The notes beneath the pieces were generated by a model. It was given only the letters and a program-made list of their open reading frames with translations. It was not told the DNA's origin and did not search any database. The position numbers were made by a program, and so were the translations under genes. Positions 45,624 to 53,386 of a DNA stretch of 64,000 bases are shown in pieces; position 1 is the first letter of the stretch, and each line of letters begins with the position of its first letter. The DNA is from Romboutsia weinsteinii (GTDB taxonomy: Bacteria > Bacillota > Clostridia > Peptostreptococcales > Peptostreptococcaceae): the NCBI RefSeq assembly GCF_002250835.2, contig NZ_NOJY02000010.1, positions 60,490 through 124,489 of the forward strand. Reading direction: 5' to 3'.

Positions 45624-46244
45624 ATGAATATAGGTGAAGTTATTCTTTGTAGTACTAAAGACATAAGTGCTGAATATTTGGAACTTAGTTTAGATACTTT
45701 TTTACAAGATGATATATTAAAAGATATTCCTGTTGTAAATACTATTACTTCTGTTTTTCGAGTAGGTAGTAGTATTAAGGATGCTTTTTTTTATAAGAAG
45801 CTAACTAAATTTTTATACCATATGAATGGAATATCAGCAAATGAGCGCCAAAAATTTTATGAAAAGTCCATTAAAGATGATAAGGACTTCGGAGAGAAAC
45901 TTATATATGTATTGGATACTTTAGATGAAGTAAAAAAAGTAGAGTATCTTGCAAAGCTTTATAAAGCTTACTCAGATGACAAAATAAACTATTCAGAGTT
46001 TAGAAGGCTTTGTATTGTATTAGTTCAACTATTTATTGATGATATAGAATATACAAAAGCTAATGCAAGTGAAAAAATTGTTAGAGGTGTGACTGGTAGA
46101 GCATTAAATAGTGCCGGTTTAACAAGAAAGCTAACAGCTATAGAAAGTTCTAGTTTTAATGGAGGGGATGAAGAACCTTTTAATTTTACTACGCTTGCAT
46201 TTAAGTTGAAGGAATGTTTACAGAGTAGCATATATGAGATATAA
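45624..46244 (+). CDS. Unknown soluble cargo protein
   Basis: 206 residues, intact, with a strong GGGGGTG site 6-8 bases before the ATG. Sequence shows helical, charged segments, including FYKKLTKFLYHMNGIS (about 56-71) and a segment DKINYSEFRRLCIVLVQLFIDD (about 124-145). No known domain recognised. Intact in an otherwise decaying island, so it may still be selected. Confidence 0.6.
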   Translation: MNIGEVILCSTKDISAEYLELSLDTFLQDDILKDIPVVNTITSVFRVGSSIKDAFFYKKLTKFLYHMNGISANERQKFYEKSIKDDKDFGEKLIYVLDTLDEVKKVEYLAKLYKAYSDDKINYSEFRRLCIVLVQLFIDDIEYTKANASEKIVRGVTGRALNSAGLTRKLTAIESSSFNGGDEEPFNFTTLAFKLKECLQSSIYEI

Positions 46245-46377
46245 ACAAGATTTGCTTGCAAAAGACTTAGGAGTCACGCAGCAAAGAGTTTCAGATATGA
46301 TAGATGAATTGCTGGAATCTAAAATATTAGACATATGGGAAACGAAAGTAAATGACAATGGATTAATATTTATGTAA
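46234..46377 (+). pseudogene. Winged-helix-like fragment
   Basis: 47 codons overlapping the end of the previous gene: AKDLGVTQQRVSDMIDELLE has the spacing of a helix-turn-helix, followed by a wing-like ILDIWETKVNDNGLIFM. It has no ribosome site and seems to be the C-terminal remains of a regulator or replication protein. Confidence 0.4.
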
Positions 46378-46499
46378 AATAATATGGCAACTACATTGAC
46401 TTAAATAAAAGGATTAGAAAGGAAAATAGATGCAACAAATGGACAAGTTATAAAATTAACTGACAATTTTACGAAATTAAAACACTAGGAGAAATAGAC

Positions 46500-46901
46500 A
46501 TGAAAATAGCAAAAATAATTAAGAAATTAGCAACAGGTGGAATTATAGTAATTGTTGGACTTTATTTATTTGGTTCATATTTAGGAAATCAAGAAAATAA
46601 AGAATTAGAACCTAAACTTAATGAATACTTTAAAAACTTAGATTGGGAAATAGATTCATATATTGATCCTATATTTGATTCAAATGCTGAAGAAGTAGAA
46701 GCTAAATTTAAAAATATAGCTGATAAAACATTAAATATAAAAATTGGTTATAAGTTAAAAGATTATGATGGTGTTATATTAGAAGAGGGTGAATCAGATT
46801 ATATTAATATATCACCAGGAGATACAAAGTTAGTTGAAATACCACTAGGATATGTAAATGTAGATATAGAAAATTTAGAATTTAAATTATTAGATTATTA
46901 A
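46500..46901 (+). CDS. Membrane-anchored FxLYD-like protein
   Basis: 133 residues: one membrane helix (about 12-30), then an extracytoplasmic domain whose pattern (EAKFKNIADKTLNIKIGYKL, YDGVILEEGE, ISPGDTKLVEIPL) resembles FxLYD-type immunoglobulin-like surface domains. AGGAGA lies 8 bases before the ATG. It lies 19 bases before the broken lipoprotein gene, probably in one unit. Confidence 0.55.
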   Translation: MKIAKIIKKLATGGIIVIVGLYLFGSYLGNQENKELEPKLNEYFKNLDWEIDSYIDPIFDSNAEEVEAKFKNIADKTLNIKIGYKLKDYDGVILEEGESDYINISPGDTKLVEIPLGYVNVDIENLEFKLLDY

Positions 46902-46920
46902 TCAACTTAGGAGAAAAGAC

Positions 46921-47523
46921 ATGAAAATTAAAAAAATATTACCAATAGCTATATTAATATGATTATTAACCGTAGGATGTTCAAGTGGAGAAATCAATAA
47001 TGAAATAGAAGAGTCAAATAATGAAACTATTACTGAAGAAATAGAATATAGTGTTATGTTAGGAAATGGTATGTATCAAGTTGGTATAGACCTTCCAGCA
47101 GGAGATTACTTTGTATTAAAAGATGAAGATGCTTATATGGGAAGTTATAAAGTTACAAAAGATTTAAGTAATGATTATGGTTCAACATTATTAAGTGATG
47201 CTTTTACTAACTTTGATTATTTTAGTGTAGAAGATGGAAATTATGTTAAATTAGAAGATTGTACTATTTACCCAAAAAATGAAGTAGAATTAGATTTTTT
47301 AGATGCAGAATTGTTAACTAATGGTACATTTGAAGTAGGAGTAGACCTTCCAGCAGGAGATTATAAATTAGAATCAGAAGATGGGTGGTATACTATAAGA
47401 GAGGGAATAGGTGCAAATTATATATTAATAACAGCGGATACTTTTAAAAACTTTACATATGTACAATTACAAGATGGATATTTTATAAGATTAGATGATA
47501 AAACAAGTTTAATTTTAAATTAA
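46921..47523 (+). pseudogene. Lipoprotein with duplicated domain, stopped in its signal peptide
   Basis: An ATG at 46921 (AGGAGA upstream) starts a lipoprotein signal (MKIKKILPIAILI), but codon 14 is TGA (46960-46962). The same frame continues with LLTVGCSSGE, the lipobox and its cysteine, then two related units with YQVGIDLPAGDYFVL and FEVGVDLPAGDYKLES. Without the TGA it would be a 200-residue surface lipoprotein. Re-initiation at 47056 would give a cytoplasmic product with both units but no signal. Confidence 0.75.
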
Positions 47524-47749
47524 TAATAAATAATAATTTTAAAAATAGGATAGGTTAAAACCTAGTCTTTAGTGTGAAATATGGATTAGATGGATACTAT
47601 AATTGCTACAAAGTTAAATACAATTAATAATTAAAACTACAAAAGTTAATGACGGAGTGTTAAGGAGTTATATGTAAGGATCATAGATCAAGAGGCTTTT
47701 TTTATTATAAGTATATATGTTATACTCACTGTATAAAGGGGGGATGCAT

Positions 47750-48340
47750 ATGAAAATTAAAGAGTTTTTAGCGTTGAATATAGATAAACAAATAGAGTAC
47801 TTAAATGATAAATTAGCAGACGGTCAAACAGTAATTAGAATAAGAGAAGATATAGGAATTGGAGAGAAAAAGCTTCAAAAGGTAATAAATGAGCATGGAT
47901 ATAAGTATGACCCAAAAGAAAGATAATATATAAAAGACTCAGTTATACACGAAGTTATACAAAAAGAACTGAGTGAAAATGAAGAGGTTCTACAGTGCTA
48001 TACACCTGTAGAAGCTATACAAGAAGATAACCTACTTATACATAACGAAAATGTTATGCATGAAGTTATACAAGTTGATAATATGAAGTATTTCAATGAG
48101 AACTTTGATATGTTTAGAGCTATGATAGAGAGGTTTAGACTAGGTCAAGAGCAAAAAAGTACTTCAGATATAGTTATTAACCTTCAAGATGATAGTCATT
48201 TAAAGAGACCTCCAAGACCAGTAAGAGTAGATGCTTTTGTTGATGACGAATTGAGACAGTTCTGTGAAGATAATAAGAGATTTACTAAGAAGGAGCTATT
48301 ATCGATGGCAATGAAAGAGTATATGAGTAATCACAGATAA
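47750..48340 (+). pseudogene. DNA-binding protein interrupted by in-frame stop
   Basis: ATG at 47750 with AAGGGGGG upstream encodes 58 residues with a helix-turn-helix (QTVIRIREDIGIGEKKLQKV, about 31-50), then TAA (47924-47926). The same frame stays open to 48340, with an acidic linker and a C-terminal ribbon-helix-helix-like segment (VRVDAFVDDELRQFCEDNKR, KKELLSMAMKEYMSNH). The intact gene would be about 196 residues, like small clostridial phage/plasmid proteins with N-terminal HTH. A shorter product from an internal ATG at 48056 is possible. Confidence 0.7.
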
Positions 48341-48401
48341 TACTTGTTATAAAAATGAAACCGATATGATATATATATGTATAAATTTAATACAAGAAAA
48401 T

Positions 48402-48444
48402 AAAAAGGCTGTACAGTAGAAGTATCCTACTATATAGCCTTTTT
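48402..48444. terminator. Bidirectional intrinsic terminator
   Basis: 18-base arms (48402-48419, 48427-48444), two mismatches, ends AAAAAGGCT/AGCCTTTTT. It serves the plus gene ending at 48340 and the small minus ORF at 48519-48605. Confidence 0.85.
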
Positions 48445-48518
48445 ATAAATTTATGACCACTTTACAACTTGTAAATTAAACTTTAAAATAAAATCAATTC
48501 AATTAAAATTACAAAAAA

Positions 48519-48605
48519 TTACTTTGTGAACACTTGTTGTAACAGTGTATATGCGAATAATAAAGAAACTGCCATTTCCTTATTTACTTCGATTGTTATT
48601 TTCAT
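48519..48605 (-). CDS. Candidate 28-residue small protein
   Basis: The minus strand reads MKITIEVNKEMAVSLLFAYT, then eight more residues and TAA, preceded by GGGTGGTGAAG at good spacing. A stem (AAAGACAT/ATGTCTTT, about 48623-48651) lies upstream and a terminator downstream, giving a complete small gene. The amphipathic/hydrophobic profile would allow a phage-type regulator or a toxin-like peptide. No family recognised. Confidence 0.4.
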   Translation of the reverse strand: MKITIEVNKEMAVSLLFAYTLLQQVFTK

Positions 48606-48988
48606 AAACTTCACCACCCTTCAAAGACATTAGCTGCCAACGGATGTCTTTTTTATGCTTATTATAAGAGTATCAAATATGCACATAATCATCAATCAGA
48701 CCTAACACATTAGAAACTTTATGTGGATAATTTGAACATAAGTGATTGTAATATATGATAAAAATACAGAAGTAACAACTAGCAGTATATGATTAATTGT
48801 AATAAAGATTTAACCAACGGAAAAATTCGTTCGTTAAGTTACTGGGTAGAAAATATCTATAAGATAGAAGGAATATAAAAATTAATTTTAGTTAAGTATT
48901 CGGTTAACGCTTATAAAAATTTAAAATTAAGGTATCCAGAAACGCTATGCTATAATATAGAAAATAATATCTAATTAAAGGAGAGTAT
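48606..48988. other. Element debris, no supported gene
   Basis: Apart from the stem at about 48623-48651 and a short open stretch reading GKIRSLSYWVENIYKIEG (about 48818-48879), I see no gene. The fragment suggests a lost protein C-terminus. Confidence 0.3.
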
Positions 48989-49044
48989 ATACTAATAGAA
49001 ATGGCTAGTATATGAAATCATATACTAGCCATTTCTATTAGTAT
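48989..49044. repeat. 26-bp perfect inverted repeat
   Basis: Arms at 48989-49014 and 49019-49044 with a four-base loop; arm core CTAATAGAAATGGCTAGTAT. It ends at the stop codon of the GIY-YIG gene. It may serve as that gene's terminator, although the T-run is weak, or be a relic of a small inverted-repeat element. Confidence 0.8.
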
Positions 49045-49853
49045 TAGTTCTTATTAAGCTGTATACCATTATAAGAGCCTGCGTTTAAAGTACCTAATAT
49101 GTTTTTCCATTGAGTTTCTCTCTTGATTATATCTTCTCCATGATAGAACTCTATTACAGAGAAAACTATTTCATTATATCCGTTCTCTAAAATAAATAGA
49201 TTAAGATGTTGTGCATCGCCATTTGAATTTAGGTGTCTCATCCATCTAGCAATTATACCACCTTCGCCATAGGCACTTCCAATGTATCTACTTCTTCCAT
49301 CCTTCGAGCGTTGTATGTATATACCATTCTGACTTAGGGTTTTATTTAACTGATTTTCTTCAGAGTTATCCTCCCATATGCTTATGATATCTCTCCATGT
49401 AAATGTCTGACCTAACACATCATCCTGAGATGTATCGACATCGGGTAAATCAAGTCCCTCAAACTGTGAAGTTTTTGCTCTAGGAGCAGATTTTTTACAA
49501 TTGTTTATTATGTCGTCATTCAATAGGACAGACTTTATACTCTTAGTAATATCAACAAATTCATCAAGTGTATTAGCTTGAAAATGGATATATCTAGTGG
49601 CTTTTGAAACAACATTATTGAGTTCATTAAGAGCATTAAGTAATGTTTCATCCACATACTTGGATAGTAGAACTCTAAATCTTAGATTAGAATCCATCTT
49701 GAATAGTTCGAAAGAGCGTATTCTGTATATATTGCTCTTAACTCTATAACATACTTCAGGATTAGGATTTTCTCGTAGATCATCTATTTGCTTTACTTCA
49801 AACATGGACTTTAGTCCGCTTTCATCTAGGACGCTATGTAGCATATCTAACAT
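49044..49853 (-). CDS. GIY-YIG nuclease with unknown N-terminal domain
   Basis: 269 residues. The C-terminal domain (about 172-265) has GIYIQRSKDGRSRYIGSAYG (the GIY-YIG core), the arginine region GGIIARWMRHLN, and the metal glutamate in RETQWKNILGT. The N-terminal about 165 residues are helical, without a recognised fold. The GSAYGEGGIIARW type is found in restriction-like and cargo nucleases. No methyltransferase or partner is present. It is intact within the decayed element. Confidence 0.75.
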   Translation of the reverse strand: MLDMLHSVLDESGLKSMFEVKQIDDLRENPNPEVCYRVKSNIYRIRSFELFKMDSNLRFRVLLSKYVDETLLNALNELNNVVSKATRYIHFQANTLDEFVDITKSIKSVLLNDDIINNCKKSAPRAKTSQFEGLDLPDVDTSQDDVLGQTFTWRDIISIWEDNSEENQLNKTLSQNGIYIQRSKDGRSRYIGSAYGEGGIIARWMRHLNSNGDAQHLNLFILENGYNEIVFSVIEFYHGEDIIKRETQWKNILGTLNAGSYNGIQLNKN

Positions 49854-50372
49854 ATATTACCCATTCCCCCTTATTTTATATAGTTAAATTATATACTATA
49901 ATAACACTCAATTCTACTTGATTACTTTAAGTCTTGGGAATATAAGGTTCAAATGGGATGGATAAAGCTGATTTAAAACCTATGACTGATGATACTTTGA
50001 GGTGTGTATTCTTTTATACGCTATTAATTCTATCAAAGTATGTCTCTCACATGCTCCAACGTAATCCAAAAGTAACTTTTTCTAGTATGCTTACATACAT
50101 TTATCTATACCCATTTGAGTCTTTGATTTTCGTCAACCATTCTATTGAAATCATATTAACTCAATTCATTGGTATCTACTAGATTACCTTCAAATTCTAT
50201 AATAGTCTTACAGTGACTTAATCCACCTTTAAATTTAGGTGGTTTATTTTTAGAGTTTTGTGTTATATTTTTTTAGGTCGTTGCTATTGACTGCCAGTAG
50301 CATCGGCTTTTTTATTTTCTAAAGACTTATACATATAGCTAAATGACTTACCATCTTGAACTATAGTAATCT
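49854..50372. other. Gap with two terminator-like hairpins and gene debris
   Basis: A hairpin CCACCT/AGGTGG (50223-50242) followed by TTTATTTTT, and a second stem GTCGTTGCTA/TAGCATCGGC (50277-50286, 50298-50307) followed by TTTTTTATTTT, both read as plus-strand terminators with no intact plus gene before them. The minus strand at about 50040-50160 contains stop-broken protein-like stretches (NRMVDENQRLKWV). A 74-codon plus-strand frame at 49958 has no ribosome site and is not credible. Confidence 0.45.
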
Positions 50373-50860
50373 CTATAGCTTCTTTAAGCTTATCAATACA
50401 CCTATACTTTCTTGATGATAGTTTAGATTAAAGTATTTTTTTACTAATTGTACTTTACTAGGTGATATTTCTATATCAACAACAACTTCAGTCTCTTTAT
50501 ATTCAGTCTTATTTCCGTCTAAATTTTGAACTTCTAGTAGTTCAGTTTTTATACTTCTAGTTAACTTAGCAACATATAATAAATTAGCTTTACCTTGTCC
50601 TTGTTTTACTTTCATCATAAGATTAAATTTTTCTAATTCATTTAATACTTTATTAACCGTACCTCTAGAACAGCCAAGATATATTTCAACCTCATCTAGT
50701 TCACATATTATATAAGCCCTACCTAATTCATCGAACCAATTATTTTCTATGATAAATTAGTTCTATATAATAACATTGCATATACAAGCTTAGCATTAGC
50801 TGATAGTTTTTTATATTTAGTTTCATACATTAATGATTTTAGTAATTGAAAATAAAGTTG
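50373..50860 (-). pseudogene. RepA_N-type replication initiator, truncated and frameshifted
   Basis: The minus strand encodes LYFQLLKSLMYETKYKKLSA, NAKLVYAMLLYRTNLS, then a frame change near 50750, then NNWFDELGRAYIICELDEVE, YLGCSRGTVNKVLNELEKF and KVKQGQGKANLLYVAKL. This is the conserved RepA_N winged-helix domain of low-GC plasmids and ICEs. The N-terminus ends at a stop codon next to the right repeat, and the C-terminal remainder is short. It points to a plasmid or ICE origin for the element. Confidence 0.78.
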
Positions 50861-50863
50861 TTC

Positions 50864-50896
50864 TAGTTAATATGCGATGTGATATACTAATCACAT
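50864..50896 (+). repeat. Right attachment-like repeat (attR)
   Basis: 33 bases, 30 identical to 43064-43096. Overlaps an intact intrinsic terminator (50874-50905). Confidence 0.82.
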
Positions 50897-50905
50897 CGCT
50901 TTTTT
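50874..50905 (+). terminator. Host intrinsic terminator carried on the right repeat
   Basis: Perfect 10-base arms GCGATGTGAT/ATCACATCGC (50874-50883, 50890-50899), six-base loop, then six T. Probably the original terminator of the DUF1858 operon, displaced by 7.8 kb. Confidence 0.9.
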
Positions 50906-50915
50906 ATTAATAGAA

Positions 50916-50934
50916 GGAGTCGAGAAAACCGACG
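50916..50934 (+). repeat. GTCGG hairpin element, copy 2
   Basis: GGAGTCGAGAAAACCGACG, 17/19 identical to 31680-31698, here just after the displaced terminator in host DNA. Confidence 0.6.
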
Positions 50935-51026
50935 TGTAGAATAGTACAAAAATATTACATTAAGAGTTTAGAATAACTTAAAAAAGGAATAATAAACATT
51001 ATAAACAAAAATTAGTATTTATTTAC

Positions 51027-51055
51027 TTGACAATTAATGTATATATGTATACCAT
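51027..51055 (+). promoter_or_regulatory. Promoter of the proS leader
   Basis: TTGACA (51027-51032), 17 bases, TACCAT (51050-51055). A second possible -10, TATAAT at 51097-51102, lies right before the T-box but lacks a -35. Confidence 0.55.
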
Positions 51056-51109
51056 TATCAATAATATAAATATGTAACTAATATTAAATATTTGTATATA
51101 ATAAAAATA

Positions 51110-51341
51110 AAGCATTGCGATGATGAAGAGATATTAAAAGGTGAAATCTTCACAGAGAGGAAACGTAGCTGAGAGTTTCCAAGAGGAAATCTTTGAACCA
51201 GTCTTCTAGCTTAAAGACAGTAAAAAGTCTTTACGGTAAGGACCGTTATATCCTATAGAGGGAGCCAATAGGCTAACTAGAGTGGTACCGCGGAAATATA
51301 ACCTTCCGTCTCTATATATTATAGAGATGGAAGGTTTTTTT
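51110..51341 (+). ncRNA. T-box leader of proS
   Basis: The invariant T-box AGAGTGGTACCGCGG is at 51279-51293. Stem I with the GAUGAAGAG-like region is at about 51119-51190. A CCA triplet followed by G at 51198-51200 sits where the proline specifier would be. The terminator stem CCTTCC...GGAAGG (51302-51334) ends in seven T. Uncharged tRNA-Pro would stabilise the antiterminator and allow proS expression. Confidence 0.93.
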
Positions 51342-51368
51342 ATATTAAAAATTAAGGAGGAATGTAAT

Positions 51369-52814
51369 ATGGCTAAAAGAGAAAAGCAATTTGTTGAAGA
51401 AATAACACCAATGGAAGTTGATTTTCCAAAATGGTATACAGATGTTATAACTAAAACTGACTTGGTAGACTATGCCCCTATAAAAGGTTTTATGGTTGTT
51501 AAGCCATATGGATATGCAATATGGGAAAACATTCAAAACTTCTTAGATAAAAGATTTAAAGAGACTGGACATAAAAACTGCTATTTTCCACTATTAATAC
51601 CAGAAAGTTTATTAACAAAAGAAGCAGAGCATATAGAGGGATTTGCACCAGAAGTAGCATGGGTAACTCATGGAGGCAATAAAAAACTAGAAGAAAGATT
51701 ATGTATAAGACCAACATCTGAAACTATAATATGTACAATGTATGCTAAATGGTTAAAGTCATATAGAGAATTACCATATTTATATAATCAGTGGTGCTCA
51801 GTTGTAAGATGGGAAAAGACAACCAGACCATTTTTAAGAACAACAGAATTTTTGTGGCAAGAAGGCCATACACTTCATGAAACAGCAAAAGAAGCACAAG
51901 ATGAAACTATACAGATGTTAAAGATATACAAAGAAATGTGTGAAGAGTTATTAGCTATGCCAGTTGTAGATGGACAAAAAAGTGAAAGTGAAAAATTTGC
52001 AGGTGGCGAAAGAACATATACTATTGAGGCATTAATGCATGATGGCAAGGCATTACAATCAGGCACTAGTCACTTTTTAGGTCAACATTTTACAAAGGCA
52101 TTTGATATTACGTTTGCTGATAGAGATGGTAATATGTCTCATCCATACCATACTTCTTGGGGAGTAACCACAAGACTTATAGGTGGACTTATTATGACTC
52201 ATGGTGACAATAGAGGTCTGGTGATGCCACCTAGAGTTGCTCCTACTCAAGTAGTAATAATACCAATTGCATCAGACAAAGGAAATGTAACTGAAAAAGT
52301 TGATGATATATATAAACAATTAAAAGATAAAGGAATAAGGGTTGAAGTTGATGATAGACCTAATTACTCACCAGGATGGAAATTTAATGAATGGGAAATG
52401 AAAGGAATACCAGTAAGAATAGAAATAGGACCAAAAGATATTGAGAATAATCAGGCTATGGTATTTAGAAGGGATTTATTAGATAAATCACCTACATCTT
52501 TAGATAATATAAGTGATTATATTATAGACCTATTAGATAATATACACAATACAATGCTAGAAAGAGCAAGAACACATAGAGAGAATCATACTTACAAAGT
52601 AGAAAACATGGATCAGTTTAAGAAGGTAATAGATGAAACACCAGGATTTGTAAAAGCAATGTGGTGTGGATATACTGACTGTGAAGCTAAAGTAAAAGAA
52701 GAAACAGGAGCAACTATAAGATGTATTCCTTTTGAACAAGAAAACATCGGGAAAAAATGCTTCTGTTGTTCAAAAGAAGCTAAACATATGGTATATTTAG
52801 CTAAAGCATACTAA
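51369..52814 (+). CDS. proS: Proline--tRNA ligase, eukaryal/archaeal (ProS type 3) form
   Basis: About 481 residues from the ATG at 51369 (AAGGAGGA 7-8 bases upstream). A frame opening at 51282 lies inside the T-box and is not used. Class II motifs are visible: motif 2 around CSVVRWEKTTRPFLRTTEFL (about 138-157), and motif 3 in GLVMPPRVAP. The anticodon-binding domain follows, then the C-terminal cysteine-bearing domain (CGYTDCEAK, CFCCSKEAKHMVYLAKAY) ending in Tyr, as in the eukaryal/archaeal type. The bacterial-type editing insertion is absent. It charges tRNA-Pro. Confidence 0.95.
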   Translation: MAKREKQFVEEITPMEVDFPKWYTDVITKTDLVDYAPIKGFMVVKPYGYAIWENIQNFLDKRFKETGHKNCYFPLLIPESLLTKEAEHIEGFAPEVAWVTHGGNKKLEERLCIRPTSETIICTMYAKWLKSYRELPYLYNQWCSVVRWEKTTRPFLRTTEFLWQEGHTLHETAKEAQDETIQMLKIYKEMCEELLAMPVVDGQKSESEKFAGGERTYTIEALMHDGKALQSGTSHFLGQHFTKAFDITFADRDGNMSHPYHTSWGVTTRLIGGLIMTHGDNRGLVMPPRVAPTQVVIIPIASDKGNVTEKVDDIYKQLKDKGIRVEVDDRPNYSPGWKFNEWEMKGIPVRIEIGPKDIENNQAMVFRRDLLDKSPTSLDNISDYIIDLLDNIHNTMLERARTHRENHTYKVENMDQFKKVIDETPGFVKAMWCGYTDCEAKVKEETGATIRCIPFEQENIGKKCFCCSKEAKHMVYLAKAY

Positions 52815-52827
52815 GAATATAAAACTA

Positions 52828-52862
52828 AAAGGAATCCATAAAACTTATATATGGATTCCTTT
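52828..52862 (+). terminator. Intrinsic terminator of proS
   Basis: Perfect 13-base arms AAAGGAATCCATA/TATGGATTCCTTT (52828-52840, 52850-52862). Confidence 0.9.
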
Positions 52863-52970
52863 ATTATTGCGTATTTTTAAATATCTTGTTGAAATATGGT
52901 AACTTTCTTTGAAAATATTCATATTTATACATAAGAACATAAATTTAGATGATTTATGGAGGTATTATAA

Positions 52971-53261
52971 ATGAGCAATAATAGTAGAAAAATAGCTATT
53001 GGAAACAATAAACAATCTTCAAAAACATCAGGGAAAAAATCAAATGGTAACAATAAAACATCCAGTAATAATAAACAATCTTCAAAGAAAAAAACAAGTA
53101 ATAATAAACAATCTTCAAAAACATCAGGAAAAAAATCTCCTAAAAAACAAGGTAATAACAATCAAGCAAGTAATACTAAGAAAGCACCAAGTGCTTTTAA
53201 AAGTGGTTTGGCACAAGACATTACGAAAAAGCTAGTAGATAAATTATTAGATAAGTTTTAA
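52971..53261 (+). CDS. Lys/Ser/Asn-rich low-complexity basic protein
   Basis: 96 residues, GGAGG 8 bases before the ATG. Most of the protein (about 1-75) is built from variants of NNKQSSKTSGKKS, repeated about three times, and the DNA repeat is nearly exact at 53005-53040 and 53104-53138. A C-terminal amphipathic helix (FKSGLAQDITKKLVDKLLDK) follows. Strong positive charge suggests nucleic-acid or wall binding. Long frames on other strands here come from the repeats. Confidence 0.6.
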   Translation: MSNNSRKIAIGNNKQSSKTSGKKSNGNNKTSSNNKQSSKKKTSNNKQSSKTSGKKSPKKQGNNNQASNTKKAPSAFKSGLAQDITKKLVDKLLDKF

Positions 53262-53278
53262 TTTAATATGCAATAAGT

Positions 53279-53303
53279 GCCTAAGAATAATCTTAGGCTT
53301 TTA
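53279..53303 (+). terminator. Intrinsic terminator
   Basis: GCCTAAGA/TCTTAGGC arms (53279-53286, 53291-53298) followed by TTTTATT. Confidence 0.85.
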
Positions 53304-53386
53304 TTGTGAAAATATATAATATAAGTATTTATAGAATAATATAACTATCTACACAGTCTTATAAATTAAAAATAAGGAATAAACAT

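Larger units (their letters stand above)
43064..50896. mobile_element. Decayed integrated element (plasmid/ICE-like remnant), 7.8 kb
   Basis: Bounded by 33-bp direct repeats (43064-43096 and 50864-50896, 30/33 identical, exactly 7,800 bases apart). A tyrosine integrase lies just inside the left end and a RepA_N-type replication gene just inside the right end, both broken. Inside are at least two more genes with in-frame stops, long stretches without open frames, and some intact cargo (45624, 46500, 49044). The host operon before it (sulfur reductase/DUF1858) and the proS T-box after it look undamaged. The element is probably immobile by itself. Confidence 0.85.

Noticed and set aside
46921..48340. 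Stop-codon recoding or selenocysteine (TGA in the lipoprotein)
   Set aside because: All three stop codons interrupt genes in the island, frameshifts occur too, the TGA lies in a signal peptide, and genes outside the island use normal stops. Decay is simpler.
49958..50182. 74-codon plus-strand ORF
   Set aside because: No ribosome site, no domain, and the opposite strand shows protein-like fragments of a broken gene.
51282..51368. Extension of proS upstream to 51282
   Set aside because: This part is the T-box and terminator; the AAGGAGGA-ATG at 51369 and homolog-like start MAKREK fix the true start.
52925..53235. Overlapping ORFs on both strands in the repeat-rich gene
   Set aside because: They come from the short DNA repeats; only the 52971 frame has a GGAGG site and sensible composition.
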